DNA of 64,000 nucleotides from positions 372,001 through 436,000 of the forward strand of contig CALODM010000045.1 in assembly GCA_942492125.1 (NCBI GenBank), read 5' to 3'. Every line of letters begins with the position of its first letter. Position 1 is the stretch's first letter. Position numbers and translations under genes: made by a program. The notes under the pieces are model-generated. The model was given only the letters and a program-made list of their open reading frames with translations, ran no database searches and was not told where the DNA came from. Below, in pieces: positions 44,002 through 54,006 of the stretch. Source of the stretch: BCD1 sp942492125 (GTDB taxonomy: Bacteria; Bacteroidota; Bacteroidia; Chitinophagales; Saprospiraceae).

Positions 44002-47000
44002 CTATTCCTTCATAACCTTCCTCACCATAATGCCCTCTCCGACTTTCAGTACAACAAAATACATGCCAGCCGGGAGCTCTTCCATATCCACTTTATAGGT
44101 ATGTCTGGAAGCAATCAAAGTGTCATTGACCAATTGTCTTAACCTGATGCCCTGGGCATTCATTAAGGTCAGATCTACAAGCGTCGTCTCTTCAAGATCC
44201 AGCTGTACGATTGTATTGTCATGTGTTGGATTAGGCGCTACACCCAATCTGATATTCTCCAGTTCAAGATTATGGATTCCGGTAGTCGTAGTATCTTCCA
44301 CTTCGTGTGGAGGCAATACGATCTCATCGATAAAGGCTGCATCCTGACCATCAGAAACCCATTGGTCTTTGATGTAGTTCCAGGTGACCGTGTGCATGCC
44401 GGTATCAATGGGGAATTCCAGATATTCCCATGGTTCTTCTCCACTCCATTTCCCTAATTCCTGACCGTCAATATAGAAAAACAGGTAATCCCAATCCGCT
44501 TCAGTACTCGTTTTACGGTAGAACCCTACAAAGCCTTCTTCGGTTACGTCCAGCTCGATGCTGAGTGCTGTTTCCTGGTTATTATTGATGTTGCCGGATT
44601 CAGAACAGTAGGCACCTGCGTAAGGAGCGTTGGTAGAAGTAAACCAGGGTGAATTGGATTCATTGACCCAGGAGAATGACTCAAAGGTATTGGTTTCCCA
44701 ATCTTCAACGATGAGATTGATGGCTACGGTAATGGTCGTTTGGGCCGAATAATTGCCAGCAACGACTTCATAGGTCAGTTCGGCAGTCGCCCCTGTAGGA
44801 ACTTCCTGCGCTACTTCAATGGTATATTCGGCCATGGCAATGGTGCCATCCCAGTTGAGGGAGCCGAGGTTTATATTGTCACTGGTCATTATTTCCAGAT
44901 ACGGACTTGAAGTACTCAAGGTGCCGATAGCAGCGGGGGAGTTGCTGTGACCGTCATTCAGATTTGGAATACTGAGAGTCACCATTTCTCCACCATCCAG
45001 ACGACCATTGCCGTTGCCGGAAGTAGCATCATCAAAAGAGGCTGCTTCCACTTTGAGCTCTGGTGCCAGGACTTCCACATAAATGTAGCCGTTCCAGGAG
45101 TTGGTGTCAGAAGTTATTTCCAAAAGGAAATCTACAAAATGGCCGTCTACGATATCATCGGAAACTTCAAATTCAAAGGCTGCGATCATCGTCATGTCGG
45201 TACTGTCTTCCAGATCTCCCCAGGTAGCTTCATGACTGGTGATATTGATCAGTTCGTCTTCAGTAGAAATCGTGGCTACAACGCCCGGAGCGATCTCCAG
45301 ACCTACATTAGCCAGGTTAACATCCAACTGAATGGTTTCCTGATAATCTACCTTGCCATTGGCGTTTCCTGCCATATCATTAATTACATAATCATTCAGG
45401 ATTACAAAAGGCCCTGCTGAAGGAACCACGTTGATTACTCCCTGGTAGGGTAGCCTGTTGAAAGCCGTTACGGTAACGATGATTTCCCCCGGGAGGTGCA
45501 ATGTTTCTACAGGGATCGTAGCGATGCCGTTTTCAACGACAGCAGAACCGAGGTAGTCGTTTTGGTAATAAAGTCCAACCAGGGCTTCTTCCACATCACA
45601 ATGGACGATTATCTCCGGCGTACCGATGAAAACACTTGGTTCGTGGGCAACTTCCATACCTTGCGGGAAAGCAGTTCTCAATTCCACGGAAGGGTCACCG
45701 AATAAATTCCAGGTGTCCATCATTTCATTTCCGCCGTTTCCGTAGTTGTCGATCATGGAGCCGGCGCCGTGAATGAGAATACCCCCAAGGGTATGGCGGA
45801 TATTGTAGATCGCCTGCTCCGTAATCAGTTTATTCATTTCATCCTGAGCTTCCATTGGCGGTGCCCAGCTCTGTAATACACTTGAGAATGTTCCTCCGAT
45901 ACCACCTGTGGGGGCTCCTGTTTGGTTATCCGTAGCTTTTATCCAGCGCTCTCCAAAACAATCTCCGTTGCCATAAGTCTCGTCAAAATCACCCACACAA
46001 CAAGCCACGGCAATCAGGAATGGATATTTTCCGGAATTGGTGAGGTTATTCACGGCATTGTTGTTGAATCCACCGGTTACCAGGATAGAGTGATCACCAT
46101 GGCCGACATAATTATAAAGGCTTATCCATTATTGACAGCCGCTGAAATAGCCGCTGTCGGTGGGTTGCCTGGCTGGTCTACAGACACAGAATCTTCCGGG
46201 GAGGGAGAATGTTGGGCCTGGGAACCATCGTAGAATTCGTAAACGCGCTCATAAGTGAAATCCAGCAAGTCGATCTTGATATTGTTCAGATGTTCAAAAT
46301 CGTATTCTCCATCATCACCAGGGCCTTCGTTAGAACCGGCCCCGAGTGCTGTGGCGAACCAATTGCCCTGGGTAGTGTCCGGATAAATTTCGTATTCCAT
46401 GGTTTTATCCAGGATAGGCTGCAACTCGGCAAGATCATGGGAGGGAAAACGACCAACAAAAAATTCCGGGTAATGATCATTTCCGGAAATGTAGCCATAA
46501 CAATTATCACAAAATCCGTCACCACCGCCATTGGACACAAAAGTGGAAGGCACCTGGCTTTCGTCACCGATCAACAGGAGAAAGGTCAGTCCGTTTTCTT
46601 CATAATAAGCTGCAACATAAGCCTGAACATCTTCGGCCGTTTCGCCGATTTCACTCATCATCACCACTTCGGTTTTGATACCTTTCTGTTGTTTCCAGTC
46701 AACGAAAGGAACGATGGCATCCGCATATTCTTCATCGGTAATGATGAGCATATTGCCCAATTCATCCAATCTGTCGTAACGGTCATTCTGTTGCCCGTAA
46801 TTGACAAACCTTCTGTTGTAGAGATCCTGGAATTGTTTTTCAACAGCAGGTTTGGCATTTGCCCGGTTAAACGCATTAACTGCCTGTCCATCGGTATGGA
46901 CTATTTCAACGATAATTTCGGAATAAACACGAAGGGTGTTGGTTACCGGATTGTATTGAACAGGGTTTACCGTTACCGTTTGTCCGCGGAAGTCCCGGAA

Positions 47001-47456
47001 GATAAAAGGATCTTTCAGACTGGCCATTGCTTCGGGGAAGAAGGCATCCTGTTCGTAGATGGGGCTGTATTCGAACGGAATGGTGGCCGGGTCTATATTT
47101 CTGTACAGGTTTCCTTTGGAAGAAGCTACTTCGATATTGGGAATGTCTTCATAGGTTGAAGAAACGATCCTGATGCCGGTACTGACCTTGTCAGGAATGA
47201 TGATGGAAGCCGCCAGTTTGGGTAAATCCGGTGCTCCTTTTTTCAAGATAGGGGTTCCTTCATCAATATTGATAATAAAAGCTTCTCCGGCTTCTGTATT
47301 GACGGTTTTGGTAGTAAATCCATCAAGTTGGAATTTCAACCGGATCGCCTGGTCTGTTTCACTGATAAACTGAACGTTACTGATGCTGCTCGTTTGTGCA
47401 AAGAGGCACATAACGGAACCCAGCAAGAGCATAGTAAGTAGGTGCTTTAATTTCAT
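44002..47456 (-). pseudogene. C25 (gingipain-like) protease with T9SS domain, split by a frameshift
   Basis: Two adjacent frames form one protein of about 1,150 aa. The N-terminal part (47456-46122) has a signal peptide, a propeptide region and the start of the C25 caspase-like domain ('NMLIITDEEYADAI', 'FLLLIGDESQVPS', 'YPEFFVGRFPS'). It stops at 'SAAVNNG'. One missing base at about 46124 would give 'NNGISLYNYVGHGDH', which carries the catalytic His. The second frame then runs with the catalytic Cys ('IAVACCVGDFDETYG'), Ig-like domains, a CARDB-like region and a T9SS sorting domain ('GVAPNPTHDNTIV', 'GMYFVVLKVGEG'). The break falls just before the catalytic His, so no active protease would form. 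A consensus error is the alternative. Confidence 0.82.
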
Positions 47457-47478
47457 GTTGCGGTGAATATTTAGTTGA

Positions 47479-48159
47479 TTATTGTTTGACTATTTTTTGA
47501 GTTCCCAACAAAGTATCTTTAGCAAAATACTGAAGCAGATATACACCACTTTCCAGGGAAGTTGTATTGACCTCTTTTTGGTCTTGAGCAATTATTATAA
47601 AAGCATCAAGCACTTTTCCGTCCACGGTTGTCAGCCTGACGGAAAGTTGTTGATTGCTGTTGTTTTTTAGTTGGGGGTTATTTTGTGCAGGGTTTGGCCA
47701 GACGTTAACCGACTCAAGGATCAAGTCCTGGGTTGCAGTAGTTTCCCCGGCTGTAATGGTGAATCGCATTTCTTCATAATCATCCGGGTGTCCTGTGGGG
47801 AAGATCAGAAAAACAAACTCCATAGTGCCGGTTATCTGGAATGGATTGACCACTAATTTGATGAACCCATGATTGTCGCCAAAAATAGGGTAGAAGTCGT
47901 TTGAATTGGGCAATCCTCCATAACAGGCAACATTGTCACACAGGCTTATTTCCCAGCCTTCCGGAAAGGTCTTTTCAATCAGTCGCCAGGTGAGTTGCAG
48001 GGTGTCTGAAGTTTGGTTGAGAATATCGATTTGATAGACGTTGTATTCGTCAAAAGCGGCCTGGTCTTCGATCGTTCCCCCCGGATCAAAAGAGAAGGTT
48101 TCCTGAGCGTTGAGGGCTAAAGAAAAGAATAGGAAAAGACAGATGAATAATCTGGACAT
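47479..48159 (-). CDS. secreted T9SS-sorted protein
   Basis: The 226-aa protein, with its start moved to the Met of MSRLFICLFLFFSLALNAQ, has a signal peptide and one beta domain (about 25-145, 'FPEGWEISLCDNVACYGG', resembling soluble domains of surface proteins). It ends with a T9SS type A sorting domain ('VWPNPAQNNPQL', 'GVYLLQYFAKDTLLG'). It lies 22 bp upstream of the C25 protease gene on the same strand, so cotranscription is likely and it may be part of the same surface function. Confidence 0.82.
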   Translation of the reverse strand: MSRLFICLFLFFSLALNAQETFSFDPGGTIEDQAAFDEYNVYQIDILNQTSDTLQLTWRLIEKTFPEGWEISLCDNVACYGGLPNSNDFYPIFGDNHGFIKLVVNPFQITGTMEFVFLIFPTGHPDDYEEMRFTITAGETTATQDLILESVNVWPNPAQNNPQLKNNSNQQLSVRLTTVDGKVLDAFIIIAQDQKEVNTTSLESGVYLLQYFAKDTLLGTQKIVKQ

Positions 48160-48520
48160 AATGTGTAATAGAAATTCCAAAAAGTTGGTTATTGTGGTCG
48201 GGTTTTTTAGAGCAGGTACAATAATACCTTTTTTCTGTTAAAATGACCCGATTGCGAATTGATTCCCCTACGGACGAATTATGACGATTTGATAACAATA
48301 TCACGTTTTTGGTAAGTGCCCGACATTTGGGGGAGTACCAGTCTACAGTCTACAGTACCAGGTGGTGGATTGTGAAAGATTGAATGAGATTGATGAGCCT
48401 TTAAGATTCTTCCGGTATTGGTTGTTAAGTTAATTGGTACTACCATTATTTTATTACCATTTATACGGTGGATCAATTGAGGTGATTATCATTTCCAAAA
48501 ATTTTGAGTAAATCAATGAC

Positions 48521-48901
48521 GTGGAAACACAAATCTTCCTGGCCAGGACGAATTGGGGTTCTGTGTCAGAAGATATATTGGTCATCAATTCAAAACTTGC
48601 CTCTCCTAATTTTTTCTACGCCGGTTATAACCATTGTATATTAGACATCACCCCTGCTTATCATCTGGGGTGTTATGAGGACGACACCCTGGGGGCTGTT
48701 CAAATCAGTGAAGAACCAGGCGATGATATTCAGTTTATCTTGGGCACAAAAGAGGTTATCAGAATAAATAACCTTAATCTTTTCCCCAATCGGAAGCCCA
48801 CAGCCCAAAAAATGCCCCGAAAGCCATTCCCAATTGATGCAAAACCTTTACGGCTGCCAGGAAATAACTTTCAGGGCAATTATGAAATCACCTTAAAGTA
48901 G
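48521..48901 (+). CDS. hypothetical protein, GTG start (doubtful)
   Basis: A 126-codon frame starts at GTG 48521 and reads smoothly ('LARTNWGSVSEDILVINSKL', 'GCYEDDTLGAVQISEEPGDD', ending 'GNYEITLK'). It has no signal peptide and no known motif. No ribosome site or promoter is evident, and the 48160-48520 gap holds none. It could be a remnant of a larger gene. Confidence 0.35.
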   Translation: METQIFLARTNWGSVSEDILVINSKLASPNFFYAGYNHCILDITPAYHLGCYEDDTLGAVQISEEPGDDIQFILGTKEVIRINNLNLFPNRKPTAQKMPRKPFPIDAKPLRLPGNNFQGNYEITLK

Positions 48902-49042
48902 TTTTTGGTTTATGTGTCAGGCCATTTCCATTTTATGTTGGATTCGATTTTCGGCCTTTTATTACCTGTTTGTTGCGGGTTTCGAGTTACTCGTTACAAG
49001 TTGCTTTTTAACCAGTAACAAGCAACCAGAAACTAGTAACCC

Positions 49043-49561
49043 TTATATGAAAATTATCTGTGAACCTTCCTCCTGTGCGCGGTTATAGAAATCACCTACT
49101 GTGAGTACACCGTCGAGTTCGTCGACCAGGTCTTTCTCTTCGAGGTGGAACATGTCCATCGCCAGTTTGCAGGCCCATAATTTCGCTCCTGAATCGGAAA
49201 GGATCTCAACGAATTCCTCCACATCGGGAAGGTCGAGTTTTTCCATTTCTTTTTTCATCATTGACGTAGCAAAGGCTTCCATGCCTGGCAAACCACCCAA
49301 CATGGTTGGAATATGCATAGCCGGATTACCTACAGTGGCCACGTGCAATTTATTCATTCTTTGCTTGTGGATAGCTTCCAGGCCGAAGAAAGTGAAAAAG
49401 ATTTCAGCTTCAATACCTTCCATGCGGGCACCGTTAGCCATGACGAAGCAAGCGTAAGCGGAGTCGATGGTAGCTTTAGAGAGGATGAAACACATTTTTT
49501 TGATGTTCTTCTTTTTCTCTACTTTTTTAGTTTCGGATTTTGATACTGTTCCTGCTTCCAT
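49043..49561 (-). CDS. DsrE2-like sulfur relay protein
   Basis: The 172-aa protein has a Lys/Glu-rich N-terminal extension and a DsrE/DsrF/DrsH-like domain. Cys131 ('LWACKLAMDMFHL') is at the conserved DsrE2 sulfur-binding position; Cys24 and Cys38 are further possible sites. 'LPGMEAFATSMM' is typical of the DsrE2 subgroup. Such proteins pass sulfane sulfur to TusA/DsrC-type partners. It is the last gene of the SQR-DUF1641-TusE-DsrE2 operon. Confidence 0.87.
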   Translation of the reverse strand: MEAGTVSKSETKKVEKKKNIKKMCFILSKATIDSAYACFVMANGARMEGIEAEIFFTFFGLEAIHKQRMNKLHVATVGNPAMHIPTMLGGLPGMEAFATSMMKKEMEKLDLPDVEEFVEILSDSGAKLWACKLAMDMFHLEEKDLVDELDGVLTVGDFYNRAQEEGSQIIFI

Positions 49562-49649
49562 GATATATTTTTTAATTGATAGCGTTTTGAAATTTAATCA
49601 GAATAAAGGCTGATTAGTTTGTTCTTTTAATTTAAAGCAATTACCTGGT

Positions 49650-49961
49650 TTAGACACAGCTCGCCGGCTTGGGAATACCTGCAATTTTTGTCGATATTTT
49701 AAGCGGTCCCCCTGGGAATAAAGCGTAAAATTCCTTGATGTCAACTACGCCGCTTTTTTTGATCCGGCGAATGGATAAAGCTACTTCTTTCTGGTATTGA
49801 TCCTGAAGATAATCAATCACTTCCCAGTGCCTGTCTGTCATTTCTATACCTTCTTCGGCTGCGATATTTTCTCCTACAGATTTGTCCCATTGGCTAAAAT
49901 CAGTGAGATATCCTTCTTCATTGACGTCAACTGCTTTGTCATTATACGTTTTAACTGACAT
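49650..49961 (-). CDS. TusE/DsrC-family sulfur relay protein
   Basis: The 103-aa protein has the DsrC fold signature ('DVNEEGYLTDFSQWDKSVGE', 'MTDRHWEVIDYLQ') and a C-terminal arm 'IAGIPKPASCV' with Cys102 in the penultimate place (CysA). The second arm Cys (CysB, 10 residues upstream) found in true DsrC is absent ('GGPLKISTKIAG'), so it belongs to the single-Cys TusE-like group. It would accept persulfide sulfur, presumably from DsrE2. There is no Dsr reductase in the window. Confidence 0.9.
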   Translation of the reverse strand: MSVKTYNDKAVDVNEEGYLTDFSQWDKSVGENIAAEEGIEMTDRHWEVIDYLQDQYQKEVALSIRRIKKSGVVDIKEFYALFPGGPLKISTKIAGIPKPASCV

Positions 49962-50010
49962 GATAATTTTAGTTTATGTTTAATAATAGAGGCTGTTTAT
50001 TGCCCGATTT

Positions 50011-50703
50011 TTAATTGTTTACTTCCTGTTTTGATAAGCTTTTCAGGAAAGTGATGAAGAATCCGATGCCTTTCTTCATTTCCGGAGACCTCATTTCTTT
50101 CATTGCTTTCCACATAGAATATTCCGGAATGTTCTCCATGTCTATGTGTTGATAGATGGAAACAGCGTTATTCATGGCTTTCAGCATATCCGGCTGGGTC
50201 ATATTTTTCACAGTGTCCAGTATCATGACAACATTGTCAGCCAACAACCTCATATCTTCTTTGGAGTAGGTTGTTACAATATTGTCCATGATCCTGCCAC
50301 TTTCGCGCATAAATTCGAAGTAACCTTTTTCCTCGAACTCATGGAGGTATTTTATAGCGGTCAACCCGGCATCCTGAACGATAGGTCCGGCATCCTTGAT
50401 AAAGTCATTGGCACTTTCGAGGGCGTCGAACAACTGGTAGAAGGTTTTTATGTTTCTCAAGGCCTTAAAGCCCAGTCCCACCAATGCTTCCGTATCCAGT
50501 TCAACTCCGGCTTTATCCAATTCGACAACGGCTGTTTTAAACATATCATTACCGACGATGGACAAATCCTTGACCAGGTCTTCTGTTTCTTCCCGCTTTT
50601 GCTGTTGAAGTTTCATGCCTTCCAGCAACATATCCAGTTTTTTGTTGATCGTATCAATCTGGCCCTGGATGTCCTGTCCGTTTTTTACTTTAATATCTTC
50701 CAT
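50011..50703 (-). CDS. DUF1641 protein
   Basis: The 230-aa helical protein has an N-terminal coiled-coil ('DIQGQIDTINKKLDMLLEGM') and a conserved DUF1641 domain ('AVELDKAGVELDTEALVGLG', 'NMTQPDMLKAMNNAV', 'PEYSMWKAMKEMRSPEMKKG'). DUF1641 genes frequently accompany sulfide:quinone oxidoreductase or formate dehydrogenase genes. Its function is unknown; a membrane-associated partner of SQR is plausible. It lies 32 bp from the SQR gene. Confidence 0.88.
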   Translation of the reverse strand: MEDIKVKNGQDIQGQIDTINKKLDMLLEGMKLQQQKREETEDLVKDLSIVGNDMFKTAVVELDKAGVELDTEALVGLGFKALRNIKTFYQLFDALESANDFIKDAGPIVQDAGLTAIKYLHEFEEKGYFEFMRESGRIMDNIVTTYSKEDMRLLADNVVMILDTVKNMTQPDMLKAMNNAVSIYQHIDMENIPEYSMWKAMKEMRSPEMKKGIGFFITFLKSLSKQEVNN

Positions 50704-50735
50704 TTCCTGCGATTTAGATTTTAATAAATCCCGGC

Positions 50736-51971
50736 CTAAACATACATGCGTTTACCGGCCATGGTCATCTTGGAATCAATAGGCATTTCCTTGCCTTTGA
50801 GCAGAATGTGCCAGTAGATCCACCGGAACATGAGCTTGCCGTAGTGGTTCATCCTGGATTCTTTGAGTAAGGCAAAAGGCCCGATTCCGGGGAATGGAAA
50901 ATGACCTGGCAGCGGCTCTGTATCGTAATTAAAATCGATCAGTGCCCCTTTGCCATGTCCTGTTTCGATATAACAGTTGGAGTGTCCGTCAAAGGAGGCA
51001 GTATAAGGCCTTCCTTCAATGGCACAAAGTAGATTGTCGAATAAAACTTCCGCTGCAAAGTGTACTACGGAGCCTGCTTTGGAAGTCGGTATATTGGAAG
51101 CATCTCCCAATACGAAGATGTTGTCGTATTCCTTGGATTGTAAGGTGTGCTTATCGGTAGGGATGAAACGAAGATCGTCGCCCATGCCGCTTCTTTCCAC
51201 CATTTCGTCCCCCATATTGGTCGGTACGGTGACGAGACAGTCAAAAGGCACTTCTTGATCCGCATAATCCCGGATAACCATCTTTTCGTTGTCAACCTCC
51301 GAAATGGAAAAGTCAGGAACGATATTGATGTTTTTATCCGTCATTAAGCCTCCGAGAACTTTGGAAGCTTTAGGTTTGGTGAAAGCATCTCCCAGCGGCG
51401 TAACGTAGGTAATGTTGACCTTGTCTCTGATACCTCTTTCGGTGAAAAATGCATCGGCAAAGAAAACGAATTCCAGTGGAGCTACAGGACATTTAATTGG
51501 CATCTCTACCACATTGACAACCAGGTTGCCTCCCTGCCAGGTTTTGAAGAAGTTTCCAAGAGCCACAGCTCCTTCAATGGTATAGAAATCAAATACTTTT
51601 TTATACCAAAGTTCCCCTTTCATGCCGTCCGTTTCCTCCGGTACCGTTTTGGTGCCGGTCGCCACGATCAGGTAGTCGTAATTCATGACCTTGCCATTTT
51701 CCAACGCCACTTTGCTTTCTTCAGGAATGATTTTGTCAATACCTGAAAAAACCATATCTACTCCGGGAGGAATGAAATTACTTTTGGGTTTGATGACATC
51801 TTCCCGGCTGTACATACCGAAGGGGATAAAGAGAAATCCGGGTTGGTAATAATGAGTTTGGTATTGATCTACGATGGTGATTTTCCATTCTGACCTGTCG
51901 AGTACTTTTCTCATTTTGTTGGCCATGATCGTTCCACCTGTGCCTGCGCCTAATATCAGTAGATGCTTCAT
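50736..51971 (-). CDS. sulfide:quinone oxidoreductase (SQR)
   Basis: This 411-aa FAD protein of the SQR/NDH-2 fold starts MKHLLILGAGTGGTIMANK (FAD Rossmann). It has 'YLIVATGTKTVPEE', a redox Cys in 'MPIKCPVAPLEFVF', 'NIFVLGDASNIPTSKAG' and a second Cys in 'SNCYIETGHGKGALIDF'. It oxidises sulfide to sulfane sulfur and reduces quinone at the membrane surface, with a C-terminal amphipathic stretch ('FRWIYWHILLKGKEMPI') as likely membrane contact. It is the first gene of a four-gene operon with its own -7 box and an upstream palindrome. Confidence 0.88.
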   Translation of the reverse strand: MKHLLILGAGTGGTIMANKMRKVLDRSEWKITIVDQYQTHYYQPGFLFIPFGMYSREDVIKPKSNFIPPGVDMVFSGIDKIIPEESKVALENGKVMNYDYLIVATGTKTVPEETDGMKGELWYKKVFDFYTIEGAVALGNFFKTWQGGNLVVNVVEMPIKCPVAPLEFVFFADAFFTERGIRDKVNITYVTPLGDAFTKPKASKVLGGLMTDKNINIVPDFSISEVDNEKMVIRDYADQEVPFDCLVTVPTNMGDEMVERSGMGDDLRFIPTDKHTLQSKEYDNIFVLGDASNIPTSKAGSVVHFAAEVLFDNLLCAIEGRPYTASFDGHSNCYIETGHGKGALIDFNYDTEPLPGHFPFPGIGPFALLKESRMNHYGKLMFRWIYWHILLKGKEMPIDSKMTMAGKRMYV

Positions 51972-52012
51972 AATTTGGATAGCTGGTTATTATATGTTGT
52001 TAATCTTCAACA

Positions 52013-52020
52013 CAAAGCTA
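52013..52020 (-). promoter_or_regulatory. SQR operon -7 box TAGCTTTG
   Basis: The minus strand carries an exact TAnnTTTG, 41 bp upstream of the SQR ATG. It drives the SQR-DUF1641-TusE-DsrE2 operon. Confidence 0.65.
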
Positions 52021-52031
52021 CATATGAAAAA

Positions 52032-52056
52032 AATGTCAACTGTTGACATTTATCAG
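52032..52056. promoter_or_regulatory. palindromic operator, SQR operon
   Basis: AATGTCAACTGTTGACATT (52032-52050) is a perfect 9-bp-arm palindrome. Overlapping it, TTGAC-ATTT-ATCAG (52043-52056) fits the Fnr pattern TTGAY-N4-RTCAA. Its centre (52049.5) is 36.5 bp from the -7 box, close to -43 from the expected start. That is a classical activator position. Confidence 0.6.
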
Positions 52057-52317
52057 AGGAGGGAAGTGATATTAGTCAATAAAGTCGGTGACAAATGGCA
52101 CAGAAAAATCAGAAAACATATAAAGTATAGTGTTTACGGAGGGTACAGCGTGCAAAAGCACCGTTTTTTCTTAACCAGTCATTACGAATGCCCCTTTGCC
52201 ACAATTTTCAAGATCTTAAGGTTCAGAACAAAGAATCGCCATATCTGGAAAGGTACAAAGCTTCTCCAGAATAAGGTGCGTTTTGTTGGTGTTGGCGGGT
52301 AATACTGATCTGTATAT

Positions 52318-52353
52318 CTTTTTCCTTTTTGATTGCTTTTTCCTTTTTGATTG
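52318..52353. repeat. 18-bp tandem duplication
   Basis: CTTTTTCCTTTTTGATTG occurs twice in direct tandem just downstream of the second SQR-like gene. No other feature is seen in 52057-52398. Confidence 0.7.
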
Positions 52354-52398
52354 CTCATGTCGATGTTTTAAAGATTAATAAAGCGGGGAAAATCAACT

Positions 52399-53856
52399 TT
52401 ATTCAGGCAATAGCCACCAGAAAGGCTTGCCTTTGGCTTTGTAGAGGAACATGTAGTGCATGAACCATTTCATCCAGTGTCCGGCCAGGCCGGGTTCTCC
52501 GACGGTATTTTTGATGTCCCGGCCCCATTGGGGATATTTTTCCCAGTCAGGTACAACCGGGTTTACGGTCATGGTTGCTGCAGTACCTTTGGTCATTCCA
52601 AAACCGGCAGAGACGATACAGGCAGCGCCCATTCGCCCCATAGAGGCTTTGTGTTTTATCAATGGTTTACCGGATTTAATCCATTCCGCAACATTGTCGG
52701 CAATAACTTTTCCAATAACACCTGAGGGCATTCCCGTTCTTGGCGGAGCAGGGAAGATCGGCGTACCGTTTTCACTCTTCATGGGTTTGGAGATAGCGTG
52801 GGGAGGGGCGAAGGCAATCCCCGCCGCAAAAATATTGGGATAATCGGGGTTCTGATAAGTTTCCGGCCAATCGTCGATGGACCAGTCTTCATAGGCTTTA
52901 CCCGAATAATCAGCATCCACTTTCATGAAACCGTTTTTCGCAAAGAGTTTATCTGTAATGTCTGCACCCCCATTGTCAAATGCCTTGAATCCATGACCGC
53001 TAAAGGCCGGGATGAGCATGGCGAAATCGAAAGCCTGTGTTTGGTGTTTACCATCGAGGGTCTCGTAATGAACTTTGCCTTCTTCCACCTTTTGGACAGC
53101 AGCCCGCTTGATCCAGCGAATATTTCGTTCATTAAAATAAGACTCAGTAAACACCTTGGTTGACGTTATATACCCCCCCTTTTTGATGAAGGCGCCTCCC
53201 ATACCAAAGTCTCCCAGTTCATATTCATTCGAGATCCAGATAACCTCAGCCATGTTTTCCAGCCCCCGACGTTTGATCTCAAAATCCACATTTAAAATAT
53301 ATTCGAAAGCGGCTCCCTGGCAGGTGGACATAGCATGCCCCGTACCGATCAGGAAGGTTTGCTTTTCCCCTTTCTCCATCTTGTCGAGACACACCTGCAA
53401 TTTTTCCCAGGCTTCGGTTGCATGGGTATAGGAACAGACTGACACCGTATGTTCACCGGGGTTTAATCCCTCCGTAGCTTCAAAGTTGAGTTTGGGACCA
53501 GTGGCATTGATCAGGAAATCATATTCCACACATTCTATTTCCCCTTTGTTATCGCCGGCTACATATTCGACGGTTACAAAACCTTTTTCAATGTCGCCCT
53601 GACCTTCGGGATAGAAATCAACTACTTTGGCCTGTTTGTACTCCACTCCCCATTTTTTGTACAAAGGAGCAAGTTTAAAGCGAACCTGATCCGCATTCAT
53701 TCGCCCCACACCAACCCATATGTTGGAAGGGATCCAATGGTAATAAGAATTGGGAGACACCATGACCAAATCGTGTTCCTTGCCCAATTGTCTGCGTAAA
53801 TACGCGATGGCTGTGTGGCCTGAAATACCTGCGCCGAGTACTACAACTTTTGCCAT
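52399..53856 (-). CDS. SQR-like FAD oxidoreductase, second copy
   Basis: The 485-aa protein starts MAKVVVLGAGISGHTAIAYL and holds 'YYHWIPSNIWVGVGRMNADQ' and 'DFLINATGPKLNFEA'. Cys pairs are in 'VSVCSYTHATEAW' and 'MSTCQGAAFEYIL', as in sulfide:quinone oxidoreductases. It also has 'KPMKSENGTPIFPAPPRTG' and an amphipathic C-terminus ('WFMHYMFLYKAKGKPFWWL') for membrane contact. It differs in length and motifs from the first SQR, so it is a different subgroup rather than a recent copy. It is divergent from the multihaem cytochrome gene, which suggests the two act together as sulfide/quinone/cytochrome electron transfer. Confidence 0.88.
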   Translation of the reverse strand: MAKVVVLGAGISGHTAIAYLRRQLGKEHDLVMVSPNSYYHWIPSNIWVGVGRMNADQVRFKLAPLYKKWGVEYKQAKVVDFYPEGQGDIEKGFVTVEYVAGDNKGEIECVEYDFLINATGPKLNFEATEGLNPGEHTVSVCSYTHATEAWEKLQVCLDKMEKGEKQTFLIGTGHAMSTCQGAAFEYILNVDFEIKRRGLENMAEVIWISNEYELGDFGMGGAFIKKGGYITSTKVFTESYFNERNIRWIKRAAVQKVEEGKVHYETLDGKHQTQAFDFAMLIPAFSGHGFKAFDNGGADITDKLFAKNGFMKVDADYSGKAYEDWSIDDWPETYQNPDYPNIFAAGIAFAPPHAISKPMKSENGTPIFPAPPRTGMPSGVIGKVIADNVAEWIKSGKPLIKHKASMGRMGAACIVSAGFGMTKGTAATMTVNPVVPDWEKYPQWGRDIKNTVGEPGLAGHWMKWFMHYMFLYKAKGKPFWWLLPE

Positions 53857-53885
53857 TTTACGTGTCTTTTTTGATTAAAGCATTT

Positions 53886-53893
53886 CAAAAGTA
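53886..53893 (-). promoter_or_regulatory. second SQR -7 box TACTTTTG
   Basis: An exact TAnnTTTG on the minus strand, 30 bp before the start codon. Confidence 0.65.
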
Positions 53894-53913
53894 AGGAATA
53901 TTTTTATTAAATT

Positions 53914-53931
53914 AAAATATGAACATATTTT
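53914..53931. promoter_or_regulatory. palindromic operator in the SQR2/cytochrome divergent promoter
   Basis: AAAATATGAACATATTTT has 8-bp arms around a 2-bp centre. The centre (53922.5) is 36.5 bp from the SQR2 -7 box, the same offset as the Fnr-like site at the first SQR promoter. It could control both divergent genes. Confidence 0.5.
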
Positions 53932-54006
53932 CATTTAAAACAAAAATTGTTCTTCCTTTTCATTGGGTAAATGCAGGAATAAGCCTTATTTTTACCTGAA
54001 AAGAAA

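Noticed and set aside
46209..47159. 316-aa plus-strand frame
   Set aside because: Antisense shadow of the C25 protease N-terminal half, which has real domain motifs.
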